From contig NC_079222.1 of assembly GCF_029633865.1 (NCBI RefSeq), positions 30,624,936-30,688,935 on the forward strand: DNA of 64,000 nt, read 5' to 3'. The notes beneath the pieces were generated by a model. The model did no database searches. It worked only from the letters and a program-made list of their open reading frames with translations, and was not told the origin of the DNA. Position 1 is the first letter of the stretch; each line of letters begins with the position of its first letter. The DNA is from Lampris incognitus (taxonomy: Eukaryota; Chordata; Actinopteri; Lampriformes; Lampridae). This document shows, piece after piece, positions 54,018 through 64,000 of the stretch. The translations under genes were made by a program, and so were the position numbers.

Positions 54018-54144
54018 CCCTGTGATGGCCTGGCGGCCTGTCCAGGGTGTCTCCCCGCTTGTCGCCCAATGACTGCTGGGATAGGCTCCAGCATCCCCGC
54101 AACAACCCTGGGAGCAGGATAAGCAGTTCGGATAATGGATGAAT
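54018..54144 (+). mobile_element. SINE (GGAT-tail family), 3' half
   Basis: Starts ccctgtgatggcctggcggc and ends gataatggatgaat. The 5' half is absent; the microsatellite before it probably grew from the internal GT tract of the SINE. Confidence 0.85.
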
Positions 54145-54161
54145 ATGGAGATTATATATAT

Positions 54162-54398
54162 TGTGGCGATACACAATTGAGGGTAGATTCACCAGGGGCT
54201 GCTGCTCCTTTAAGGCAGACGTTCAGAGTGCTGACGTAGGCACTGCTTAGAGTTTCCGGGGTGGAGCCATGTTTGCAGCCGCCTAGCGGTTAGCTGGTTG
54301 CCACGAGAGATTGTGCTATATCGGTGTCGTTTTGTGTGGCGAGTAAACGGAATTGACTCGACTCGATCTCTCCGTCTCCTCTTTCCTGCACTCCCACA
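54162..54398 (+). mobile_element. Possible solo LTR, 237 bp
   Basis: It begins tgtggcgatacac and ends ctcccaca, giving TG...CA ends with a 5-bp inverted repeat (tgtgg/ccaca). It contains a TATA-like stretch (gtgctatatcgg). No matching 5-bp target duplication was found, so the call is weak. Confidence 0.3.
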
Positions 54399-54404
54399 AG
54401 AGAT

Positions 54405-54436
54405 CTATCTATCTATGTATATATATGTATATATAT

Positions 54437-54469
<33 letters not shown>

Positions 54470-54470
54470 A
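54405..54470 (+). repeat. (TATC)n/(TATG)n-(TA)n microsatellite
   Basis: Compound tract of tatc, tatatg and ta units. Confidence 0.9.
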
Positions 54471-54477
54471 TTGGTTT

Positions 54478-54651
54478 TTTTTGGGGTGGGGGGGTATTTT
54501 CCACCTTTTATTGGATAGTGATAGTAGAAAGAGAGACAGGAAAGAGGGTGACATGCAGCAAAAGGCCTGGGCCAGATTTGAAGCCAGGCCGCTGCGGTAA
54601 GGACTCAGCCTTATGTGGTACAGGCTCTACCAGATGAGCCACCGAGGCGCC
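54478..54651 (-). mobile_element. tRNA-derived SINE (fifth family)
   Basis: On the minus strand: gcgcctcggtggctcatctg, then gtagagcctgt (A box), a degenerate B box (ggcttcaaatc), then ttttgctgcatgtcaccctc and a 3' end of caataaaaggtgg. The layout matches a common fish tRNA-SINE. Confidence 0.8.
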
Positions 54652-54654
54652 CCT

Positions 54655-54895
54655 GACTTCTTTTTAACTTTGGGTACACACAGGAGCCCTGTATTTTGAG
54701 AGTGGAGAGGTCCAGATGAATGTGCAGTTTAAGGAGGTCAGACAGGCATGATGGGGCAAGCCCATTTAGGATTTATAAGTCAGCAGAAGCACCTTGAAGT
54801 CTGATATAACAAGGATAGGAATCCAATAAAAGGAGGCAAGAATTGATGTAATATGGTAGAAATTTTCTAGTTTTAGTTTGGATTCCCGGAAGAAT
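54655..54895 (+). repeat. Old dispersed repeat, middle part
   Basis: Phrases such as gagccctgtattttgagagt and caagcccatttaggattt belong to the repeat that begins at 51523; it is continued at 55470. Confidence 0.5.
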
Positions 54896-54908
54896 CCAAA
54901 ATAAAACT

Positions 54909-55263
54909 GGTTTCCTCCTCCAACAGTCCAAAGACATGTAGGTCAGGTGAATCGGCCTTACTAAATTGCCCCTAGGTGTGTGTGTGTGTGTGTACCATGT
55001 TTAACTATCCTAATGAGGACCAAATGTCCCCATTAGTATAGAAAACCAGAAGCCACCTAACTTGTGGAGCCATTTTATAGGGCCCCACAAGTAAAAGGGT
55101 CTATTTTAGGGTTAGGACTTGGTTTTAGGGTTAAGGTTAGGGTAAGGGTTAGGTTAAGGTTAGGGTAAGGGTTAGGGTTAGGCATTTAGTTTGCGTGGTT
55201 AAGGTTAGGGTTAAGGGCTAAGAAATGAATATAGTCAATGAGGGGGCCCCACAAGTATAGTTT

Positions 55264-55333
<70 letters not shown>

Positions 55334-55466
55334 GGTCCTGCGAGGAACTGGCGGCCTGTCCAGGGTGTCTCCCCACCTGCCGCCCAATGACTGCTGGGAT
55401 AGACTCCAGCATACCCATGACCCTGAGCAGGATAAGCAGTTTGGATAATGGAAGGAGGGATGGATA
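54909..55466 (+). mobile_element. SINE (GGAT-tail family) split by another repeat
   Basis: The left part (54909-54992) ends in the internal GT tract; the right part (55268-55466) starts in a GT tract of about 32 units and ends ggataatggaaggagggatg. Between them, 54993-55267 is foreign. Confidence 0.85.
54993..55267 (+). repeat. Dispersed element with TTAGGG-like repeats
   Basis: Starts accatgtttaactatcctaa and ends ggggccccacaagtatag. The centre (55086-55215) is made of variants of ttagggttaagg. The phrase ggccccacaag occurs near both ends (55081 and 55246). It sits inside the GT tract of a SINE. Confidence 0.75.
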
Positions 55467-55469
55467 GTT

Positions 55470-56160
55470 TGGATTCTAGCTGCAGCATTTTGAACCACCT
55501 GAAGACTTTTTAGAACTAACATGTGGCAGACCTGATAACAGAACATTACAATAATCAAGTCTGGATGAAACAAATGCATGTGTTAGACTCTGCATCAGCC
55601 ATGGACAGGAAAGACCATATTTTAGCTATTTTTCACAAGTGAAAAAGGACAGTCTTGGTGATTTCTTTAATGTGCTTCTCAAAGGAAAGGCTGGGATCAA
55701 ACGTAATACCAAGATTTTTGGCTGCCACACTTTGTGAAATCAGAGTTGTTGATTGTTATTGTTGGTCAAATTGGTGTCTATGTCTAGCAGGGCCAATAAC
55801 CAGCATCTCAGTTTTATCCAGCTTTAAAAACAGGACATTTTAATGACATCCAATTTTTCACAGCAGCTAAGTTGGCCTCTAAATTAGCCATTTGCATGTG
55901 ATCATTAGCCCTTATAGGCACATACAGCTGAGTACCATCAGCATAGCAATGGAAATTTATTCCATGACTGCGTATAATTTGGCCAAGAGGTTAAATGTAA
56001 AGAGAGAAAAGTAGAGGGCCAAGAACTAAGCCCTGAGGTACACCATATTTAACATCCCAGAATTTCAATGCAATATTATTATAGCAGACATATTTGTGTT
56101 CTTCCAGATAAGTAGGACTTAAGCCAAGAGAGAGCTAAACCAGAGACACCAAAATTACAA
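55470..56160 (+). repeat. Old dispersed repeat, right part
   Basis: It contains cagcattttgaaccacctga and taagccctgaggtacaccat, phrases of a widespread fish repeat resembling the distal part of the one starting at 51523. Non-coding as seen. Confidence 0.5.
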
Positions 56161-56507
56161 TTTACTACAATTAAGAAAAACAATGGGCAAAGTATAAGAA
56201 TGGGCAACAGGATATGGACCGCAAACAAAACTCTTTTTTTGGCCATATTACATTAAAGAAAGATGACATGCTTATTTTGTGACAGAATACATCTTGCAGT
56301 AATGTTTCGATATCTTTGCATGGTATACTGTATGGGCAATCCCCAGCTGGTCGGATTTACATCCAGGGAGCCACAGTTGAAAGTAGGGATGTCCAATCTA
56401 AATAGCTTTACAAAATGTATGCATGTACAGTACATTCAAAAAGTATTTATAAATCCCCACCCCCAACCCACAGTAATTTATTAACATTGTGTTCAGTTTA
56501 CACCCCC
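56161..56507. other. No gene recognised
   Basis: AT-rich; short frames only. Confidence 0.4.
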
Positions 56508-56521
56508 AAATTTTAATCCAG

Positions 56522-56998
<477 letters not shown>

Positions 56999-57012
56999 AA
57001 ATTTTAATGCAG

Positions 57013-57466
57013 TTGATAATTTGTGAGTCTTCTCAGAAATGTCTGTGTGAGCTTTGTGGTCATATCTTTTGAATTTTTGATCATCCCCCCTTACAAGTTT
57101 TTCCAACTTGGATGAGTGCTTCAGTGGATAGCAATTTTTAGGGCACACCACAGATGTTAAATTGATTTCAGTCTGAGCCTTCCCACAATGTCAACCTTTT
57201 TTAAACCATTTCTTAGTTGTTTTTTTCAGTGTTTTAGGTCATCATCCTGATGGAACATGAATGTTCTCTAAACTGATTTTTTGCTGACTGGAATAGGTTC
57301 TCCTCAAGGATTTGCCTGTAGTTGGCTCCATCTGTGATTATAGTAATTTACCCTGTCTCACTGTCACACACCCACACTATTTAAACATTACCCAATGCAG
57401 TCACTTAGATTAACTTTGAGCAAAATGAAACAAATTTGTTTCTTATGTTAATCATTACCCAAGTGG
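57013..57466. other. No gene recognised
   Basis: 57030-57345 has phrases such as catcatcctgatggaacatg that suggest an old Tc1-type remnant in minus sense, but too little is left to call. Confidence 0.3.

Positions 57467-57467
<1 letters not shown>

Positions 57468-57553
<86 letters not shown>
57468..57553 (+). repeat. (CA)n microsatellite
   Basis: About 42 units. Confidence 0.97.
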
Positions 57554-57554
<1 letters not shown>

Positions 57555-57853
57555 CCAACAATGTGCTCCAAATTTGATTGGTGTCTTCCAAAAATCCATT
57601 AAATATAATTTAAGGGGGCCACTGTCTAAATTTAATGCCAGATGGGATTTCACAATAATCCCAATAATAATCAATAATACTCAATAATACCTAGAATTTG
57701 CCTGCTCATTAATACATCACTTATCATTTTTAAACTCTCCTTTATTGGGGGATATTTGATGATCACCTTTATATTACAATTGACAGGAGGGGTTTAACCA
57801 AACATTAACATTTAATTAATGTTCTACGTATTCCTGTTTTATGTATTTATCAT

Positions 57854-57857
57854 TCTC

Positions 57858-57893
<36 letters not shown>

Positions 57894-58137
57894 TTGGCTG
57901 CTCCTGTTAGGGGTCACCACAGGGAGTCATCCGTTTCCATCTTTTCCTGTCCTCTGCATCTTCCTCTGTCACACCAGCCACTTGCATGTCCTCCCTCACC
58001 ACATCCATAAACCTCTTCTTTGGCCTTCCTCTTTTCCTCTTCCCTCTGAGCTCCTTATTCAGCATCCTTCTCCCAGTGTACCCAGTATCTCTCCTCCACA
58101 CATGTCCAAACCATCTCAATCTTGCCTCTCTATGTAT
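57854..58137 (-). mobile_element. RTE-type LINE 3' end
   Basis: The minus frame reads MRWFGHVWRRDTGYTGRRML, then GKRKRGRPKKRFMDVVREDM and AEDRKRWKRMTPCGDP, the usual C-terminus of fish RTE elements (W-G-H-V-x-R-R and R-G-R-P-x-x-x-W/F-x-D motifs). It ends in a trinucleotide tail, (tac)n in plus sense at 57857-57892. 5'-truncated. Confidence 0.85.
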
Positions 58138-59132
58138 TTATATTTAGTATTTGTAATGTATTCATCATTATAATTTATTTTTTGTTCCTTCCCCTTTTTC
58201 AAATACTGAATGTTTGTACCTATTTTATCATTATTTTCTCTTGATCCCTTGGTTGTGTTGTGTGGGACCTGATGTGTGGGTGGAAATGGGGGGGGGGGTA
58301 TTCATCAATTTTTGTATTTAAATACAATATTTCTTACTGAATAAATACTTTTAAAAAAATATGTCACATATACCGAATTTACAAATAGCTCTTAAATGCC
58401 TGTACACAGTAGCTCAGTGAGTATAGCACTGGAATCACAAGTTTGTTTCTCACTGTAGTGGCCAACACTATAAACTCAAGAGTGAAAACATCTACCAAAA
58501 GAGATACAGTTATATTTCAAAGATGGTAGTAATGATGAAGAGGAAAGCAGATTTTAGATCAAGATTTGAATTTTAATATTAGACTGCCTCAGCTCAATCA
58601 GCAAATAAATACTTTACACAGAATGCAGGAGAACATAATACAAACAGAAATACACCCTTTGCCATGCATTCCTTCGGCACTTTTTGAGTCTCATCTTATT
58701 TCGTGTGCAGCCTTCCTAAGAAATGAGAACAGGTGAAAAAAATGATTTTTGTCCATGGTCCTTCTTTGCGAGTCAACAGTTATATTCTTGTGGGCAGTCT
58801 TTGAGGTATACAGGTTGGCAATACCTTTTTTTTGCACATGCAAAGAAAGAAAAGTCTAATGGTCATGCTGGTTTAAGACTCGAACTTAAAATGAGCAAGA
58901 GGTCCACTGCAGAAAACATGATAGAAATTATACCCTGGCACTAGAACACTTTTAAACAACAACTAGCTCACATTCCTGTGTAATAAGATTATAAAAACGG
59001 AATTTATATACCACCAAAAATACACAAAATAATTTAGTATGAGTGAGATCAAAGGAAATGACAAATAGACTGAGCATCCACATTTTCATGGATGGTTGCA
59101 TATTAAACTTGTTACACATCATAATGCCTATC
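58138..59132. other. No gene recognised
   Basis: 58400-58440 (cagtagctcagtgagtatag) resembles a tRNA-like SINE head but is too short to call. Confidence 0.35.
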
Positions 59133-59290
59133 ACAGAAAGTTGAACCAGTTCATCTGGACACAACGTTTATTGAGAGAAACGTTTCATCACTCATCTAAG
59201 TGACCTCCTCAGTCTCAACTGACTGTAGGTATCCCCACCCTTATAAACAATACAGCGGCATAACGACCGAAACCAACGATCGGTTCCATT
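59133..59290 (-). mobile_element. Penelope-like element 3' end
   Basis: Matches the 3' region at 13380-13545 in inverted orientation (ccagttcatctggacacaac; ccgaaaccaacgatcggttc). No coding part. Confidence 0.75.
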
Positions 59291-60680
59291 TGATCGTTCT
59301 TTCAAATTCTGTGAATTGTGTGTTTGGTATGTGAGAGAGACAAAGAGAAAACATGAGAGATGATGATAATGAGAGAAAGAGAAAAAGCAAATCGAGTCTT
59401 AAAAAAGCGTTTTCACAAGAGGTCCAAAAGGACTGGTCCTAAAATGGATCAAAGAATCCATCTGATAACCGTCATATTTTAGAACAGTCCTTCGGAATCG
59501 CAATGACTGGTCCCGTTTTACTGATAAGGAGTTTATAATATTTGGTTTAGTATCTTAACCTTGCTGTACTCTTGAGGACACATTAGCAATTTTGGTGACA
59601 AGGTATGACTCAAATTAGATTTTATGGAGATTTGAAATTGACCACATTATGTAAATAGGAAATTCATATATTTTTAAAAAATCATTAAAAAATCATAACT
59701 ACTTATGGCAGTCTGTGCACACATGCAACACACACACACACACACACACACATGCACAACAACGCACATACACAAGCAAACAAAACAGACACAGACTGTG
59801 GTGATCCCTACTGCAGATTGGTCATAGAGGAAAGTGACGATGTCCCAAAGTGCATGGCATTCTAAGACTGTTGACAGTCCTGACTGGGTGCAAACCTTAA
59901 ACTCAGACCTGTCATAATGCATCCAAGGAAATTGGGTGCAGATATAGCTAGCCTTCACTGCAGCTGTGAGAAAACCTAGCTTTGGCAAATTTTACATTTT
60001 ACTGTAATTAAATGATTACATGGTTATTCAATGGTTTAAGTGTCACCTCTATGGAATTCTAAAAATGTATTTTTGCCAGTATTATAGTAAGACTTTTCTT
60101 TTTACTTCCTTTAAAAAGACTGAGGGTTTTCATCTCACAGAAGTGCTGCACCTGGCTAGCAAACAAACAAGAGCACATACAGTACTTAGAAATACATTAC
60201 AAAAAAACACAAATACACACACACTTGTGACAAAAAAAATCAAACATTCACTTGTGAAATTCCCTGAATTAGCCTTCCATGTAGAAAAAAAATAATTAAA
60301 ACCTTGAATCCAAAATGGCCTCCAAATACCTTCAACTATTGACATTAGATTACTAAGAAGTATTGGTAAATAACATACACTGGCCAGTAAGATTTATTCC
60401 CCTTTCCCTAGAAACAAAATAGTTCTCACTGAAATGGTACAAATTACCACATACATTGCAGAGTTAAGATGGGTACAAAATCCAGGATAATTAGCCCAAT
60501 TTGTGCCCTTGACAATGGGGGAAGGGTTGGGAGTCTCAATCTGAGACTGCTTGGAACCTATTGAGGGCCCAGATTATCCTGTAGTGTGAAGCGTGTTACA
60601 GCTTTAGGCGTTAAGTTCAAGATCTACTTGCAATCCATTTGGGGCCATTTTGCTCACTGTTGTGGGAATCACTGAAAGCG
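59291..60680. other. No gene recognised
   Basis: A short (CA)n is at 59729-59750. Otherwise no feature recognised. Confidence 0.4.
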
Positions 60681-62655
60681 TACCTACAGTGTCAAATTAT
60701 CATTTTTACTGGGATATCACGATTGGGCATGGAATTCAGGCTATCACTTTACGCTGATGATTTACTGTTGTATGTCTCAGATCCAAACCATTTTATACCA
60801 GCTATTCTATCCATCCTTCAGAGGTTTGGCTCATTCTCAGGATATAAACTAAATATCTCCAAGACCAGATGCTTTGCTATCAATGCTCCAGCATTACAAC
60901 AGTCTGATAACCTCCCTCTTTTCTGCCAATTTTTCTCCTTTAGTGTCTAAAATGAAGTCTGACCTTCAAAGATGGGGAATTTACCTCTGTCACTGATTGG
61001 AAGAATTAACACAGTTAAAATACACATCTTGCCAAAATTCTTGTTTTTGTTCCAATGTCTCCCCCTATTCCTACCTAAATGTTTTATGTTTTTTAGAACA
61101 ATTGATCAAGCTATTTCTAGCTTTCTGTGATGTGGAAAGGCACCCAGTATCCGTAAATCTGTACTTCAAAGATGCAAATTCAATGGTGGACTATCTCCCA
61201 AATTTCCAATTGTGTTATTGGGCGGCAAACATCCACAAAATTTCATTTTGGTTTAAATCAACGGATCTGCCATGGTCTAAGTTAGAGGCACTGTCTTGTG
61301 TTTCATCTTCCCTAATAGCTTTACTTATGTCTTCTATTCCAACCAACCTTTACAAATAACCAAGTGGTAAGATATACTTTCAAAATCTGGTACCAATTCA
61401 GAAGGCATTTCAAATTTATTTCAGCATCTACCTCAGCTCCCTTCCTGAGGAATCATTTATTTCAACCCACATTTACAGACCCCACCTTTTCTGTATGGCA
61501 TGATAAAGGTGTGAATTTTTTTTAAAGACCTGTATAAGGATGGTATTTTTCATAGCTTTGCAGATATATCAAGCGAATTTCATCTCCCACATAATCTCTT
61601 TCGATATTTTTAAATTAGACACTGTGTTAAAACTTTGTTTCCTATTTTTCCGTCCCCACCTCCGACTCACTGTGGGATGAGTTTCTCAGCTCCGATCCCC
61701 TTCAAAAGTCACCCGTGTCAAAGATTTATAACAAACTCTTGTCCTATCACAGTTCACCAGCTGCCAAAGTCAAGGCTGCCTGGGACCATGAACTGGGGTT
61801 GAACCTGGAGGATAACTGGTGGGACAATGCTCTTAACAAAATTCACATGAGCTCAACTTGTGCTCATCTCACACTCATACAGTTCAAGGTATTGTTTAGG
61901 ATTAATTTTTTTCCAAAGATAATTGTCACAAATTTAGCCCAAATTACTGACAGTTGTGAAAAATGTCATGCTTCATTCTGTAATCTAACCCATATGTTCT
62001 ATCCTTGTCCATTATTATCTTGTTTTTTGGCAGAACTACTTTGATACTATGTCAAAACACTTTCGATCACTATACATTTCTCTCCCCATATTGCCATATT
62101 TGGGCTTTCAGAAGACTACAACCGATATACCTCCAAGCAATATTCTAGCTTTCACTTCCTTACTGGCAAGACGTCATCTTCTTCTTCCCTGGAAGTCAAC
62201 CAAAGCTCCCTCCAGCAGTCAGTGGCTCTGTGATATTATCTCCTTTCTAAAGCTAGAGAAGATTAAATGTTCCATGAGACTTAACTCTGATAAGTTCTAT
62301 TATAACTGGCCATCTTTTTTGATGTTCTTCAACTCTCTTCAATCTCTATCCTCTGATTGACAGACACCCCCCCACACACACCCCGGTTCGTTTCTGTTTC
62401 AATTAATTAATTATTTCCCTTATTTATTTATCTCTAGTTTACCTTTTGTTTTGTTCTGTATAATATGAAAACAATTTTAAAAAGGCAGAAAATATGGCTT
62501 GTTTTTTTATCCATTGAGATGCACAGTACTTTGATTATATTACTATTATGTTGCTGTTTTTACTGTGACTCTCATCGTTAAACAGACATTGGTTTGTCTT
62601 CTCATGTTCTCATGCACCATATTTCCTAATAAAAATATTAAGCAAAAAAAGTACA
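60680..62655 (+). pseudogene. L1-type LINE, 3' half of ORF2 and 3' UTR
   Basis: Broken frames encode: the catalytic LYADDLLLYVSDP (60752-60790) with IQR-like FGSFSGYKLNISKTRC after it; the thumb and connection region at 60997-61359 (VNLYFKDANSMVDYLPNF); KIYNKLLSYHSSPAAKVKAA and NWWDNALNKIHMSSTCAHLT (61715-61890); a Cys/His cluster CEKCHASFCNLTHMFYPCPLL near 61960; and LAFTSLLARRHLLLPWKST to 62360. The 3' end has aataaaaatattaagcaaaa. This order is typical of fish L1/Tx1-clade elements. At least four frame changes, so it is inactive. The role was reverse transcription of its own RNA. Confidence 0.85.
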
Positions 62656-62659
62656 CTGT

Positions 62660-63648
62660 ATTACATAAAAAAACGGAATATGTTGACCTTGCCTTTCTTT
62701 CATGACTTGCTCTAAAGGAGGTACATTTTCATTTTCTACTTTAATCATTCATCTATTTCATCATTACCACCCATCACTCCAGGCGTAGTATAAGCAGCAC
62801 TAGCCCATCCATCACAACCTGTTTCATCCTCTTTTGTCAGTAACCAAGATTAGTTTTGTGATAAAATTTCTCATAAGAAATATGGTGCACAGACTCAAGA
62901 GTTTGAATACATCTGTGAACCTACAAACTACAGAGGCATCTTGAGGTTTTAGAATCAGGAGCAGGTAGGTATTGCTACATCATGTCCAGACTCCTTTGTC
63001 AAGCACATGTAGGGTCAGTCAGGGCTCCATTTATGGCAGTGAGGGCTTCAGGGTGTGTGCCATTCAAATACTGACCCAAAATCACTTCTTTATTATCAGT
63101 ATGGGAAAAATCAAAGGAACTCTGCTTTCAGATAAGCAATGAAAAAGTTTCTTTCCGCGGGCTGGCATTCAAATTAATACTTAATACTGTCAAATAAAGC
63201 CAACCATTTTGTATATTCTGTACTGTACATTGTACGTATACTGGTAGGCTCTGTCATGTCCATCAACCTCAGGCATGTATGTAAGTAACCTGCTAACATC
63301 TATTTTCAGCATCTGATATATTCTCTGCACCATTGCACTTTATCACCTCTTATTTCGCCTGTATAAGTCAACCCTTGTGTATATATATCTAAAGATTGTT
63401 GTGTTGTAGTGTTGTTATTCTATGTGTTAAGTACACAGAGAGCCACAAAACCAAGTCAAATTCCATGTAGTGCAAACCTACATGGCCAATAAACATGATT
63501 CTGATGATCACAGGCTTGAGTTAGGTCCATTGTTGGAGTTAGGATTTCAAGAGGAATCTGGAGGAGAAATCTCACCCTCAAAGCATGGCTCAATATTACT
63601 CAATGCCTGCTGTCCTGATGTCATTGTGCAGTACAGCTGCTGTGACTG
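62660..63648. other. No gene recognised
   Basis: This is the 3' flank or 3' UTR of the minus-strand gene at 63649. No repeat family recognised. Confidence 0.4.
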
Positions 63649-63806
63649 TCATTCTCCCTTAAGCTCTTCTTCCTCCTCCTCAAGCAGCACCTCTCCTTTC
63701 TCCAGGACAAACTCCAGGGCAGGCCCTCTAGCAGCTCCCTTCTGCACCTCCCCCCCATCTGCCAGACGGAACTTTATGTTCATTCCCAGCTGCTTCTCTG
63801 GCTTAC
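63649..63806 (-). CDS. Terminal exon of an unidentified gene
   Basis: Acceptor tactgtccag precedes 63806. Two bases complete a Gly codon, then 51 residues follow to a TGA at 63649-63651: KPEKQLGMNIKFRLADGGEV, then QKGAARGPALEFVLEKGEVL and LEEEEEELKGE. The product ends in an acidic tail. I do not recognise the family. The clean acceptor, matching phase with the exon at 63983, and open frame in a compositionally mixed stretch support a real exon. The rest of the gene lies beyond the window on the right. Confidence 0.55.
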
Positions 63807-63982
63807 CTGGACAGTAAAGAGAGAAAAGAAGAAGAAGAAAAAGATCAGACAGACCAGAATAAGAAGAATTAAATGTGAGGGAGCTACTGAGTATACAATA
63901 TTCATCACAAGATCTACCATGACAGTGTTTCAGGAGCATACTAAAGAACTTATGGGTAGATACTCCTCCTTCTGGTCCTCAC

Positions 63983-64000
63983 CTTGTCCAAGCTGCCTAT
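63983..64000 (-). CDS. Penultimate exon (partial) of the same unidentified gene
   Basis: Only the last 18 bases are in the window: codons RQLGQ and one base before a gtgagg donor. The leftover base fits the two leading bases of the exon at 63806, giving GQGKPEKQLG across the junction. Confidence 0.4.

Overview
The window looks like nuclear DNA from a ray-finned (teleost-type) fish. It has spliced vertebrate genes, very long CA/GT, CT and TA microsatellites, tRNA-derived SINEs with A and B boxes, several non-LTR retrotransposon lineages, Penelope-like elements with a GIY-YIG domain, hAT-type MITEs and Tc1-type transposons. Nothing bacterial or plasmid-like was seen, and no CRISPR array, rRNA or true tRNA gene. 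The species cannot be named from the sequence.

The main host gene is npdc1 (neural proliferation, differentiation and control 1) on the minus strand. Eight coding exons join in frame: exon 1 with a signal peptide at 48935-49040 in a CpG-rich block, then 22766-22867, 22262-22492, 21029-21095 (transmembrane), 19359-19449, 18682-18761, 18262-18361 and 18050-18121 (stop). The joined frame is 849 nt. The cysteine-rich luminal exon expected from mammalian NPDC1 was not found in the 26 kb first intron. That intron holds most of the window's transposons and, on the opposite strand, a frameshifted gene fragment resembling ZC3H11A (26540-27815).

At the left, minus strand, 805-5113 holds pieces of a gene resembling an expanded fish PB1/SAMD3-like family; two exons look intact and one carries frameshifts, and a LINE sits in an intron. 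At the right edge, 63649-64000, is the last exon and part of the previous exon of an unidentified minus-strand gene.

The rest is a transposon landscape. From 8815 to 13545 three retroelement remnants lie head to tail (RTE-type, L2/CR1-type, Penelope-like). From 14761 to 17215 are another LINE fragment, a pentamer satellite and a complex inverted repeat. From 29 to 48 kb there are nested SINE/LINE/MITE insertions, several with clear target-site duplications. From 51.5 to 56.2 kb an old dispersed repeat is broken up by a complete Tc1-type transposon with an uninterrupted 347-aa transposase (DD38E spacing), several SINEs and a possible solo LTR. From 60.7 to 62.7 kb is a decayed L1-type LINE.

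No clearly new biological system was found. The best leads are the structurally complete DD38E Tc1 element, several well-bounded MITEs that may be unnamed families, the inverted-repeat structures at 3238-3336 and 16999-17213, and the npdc1 gene with its unlocated exon and NAGNAG acceptor.
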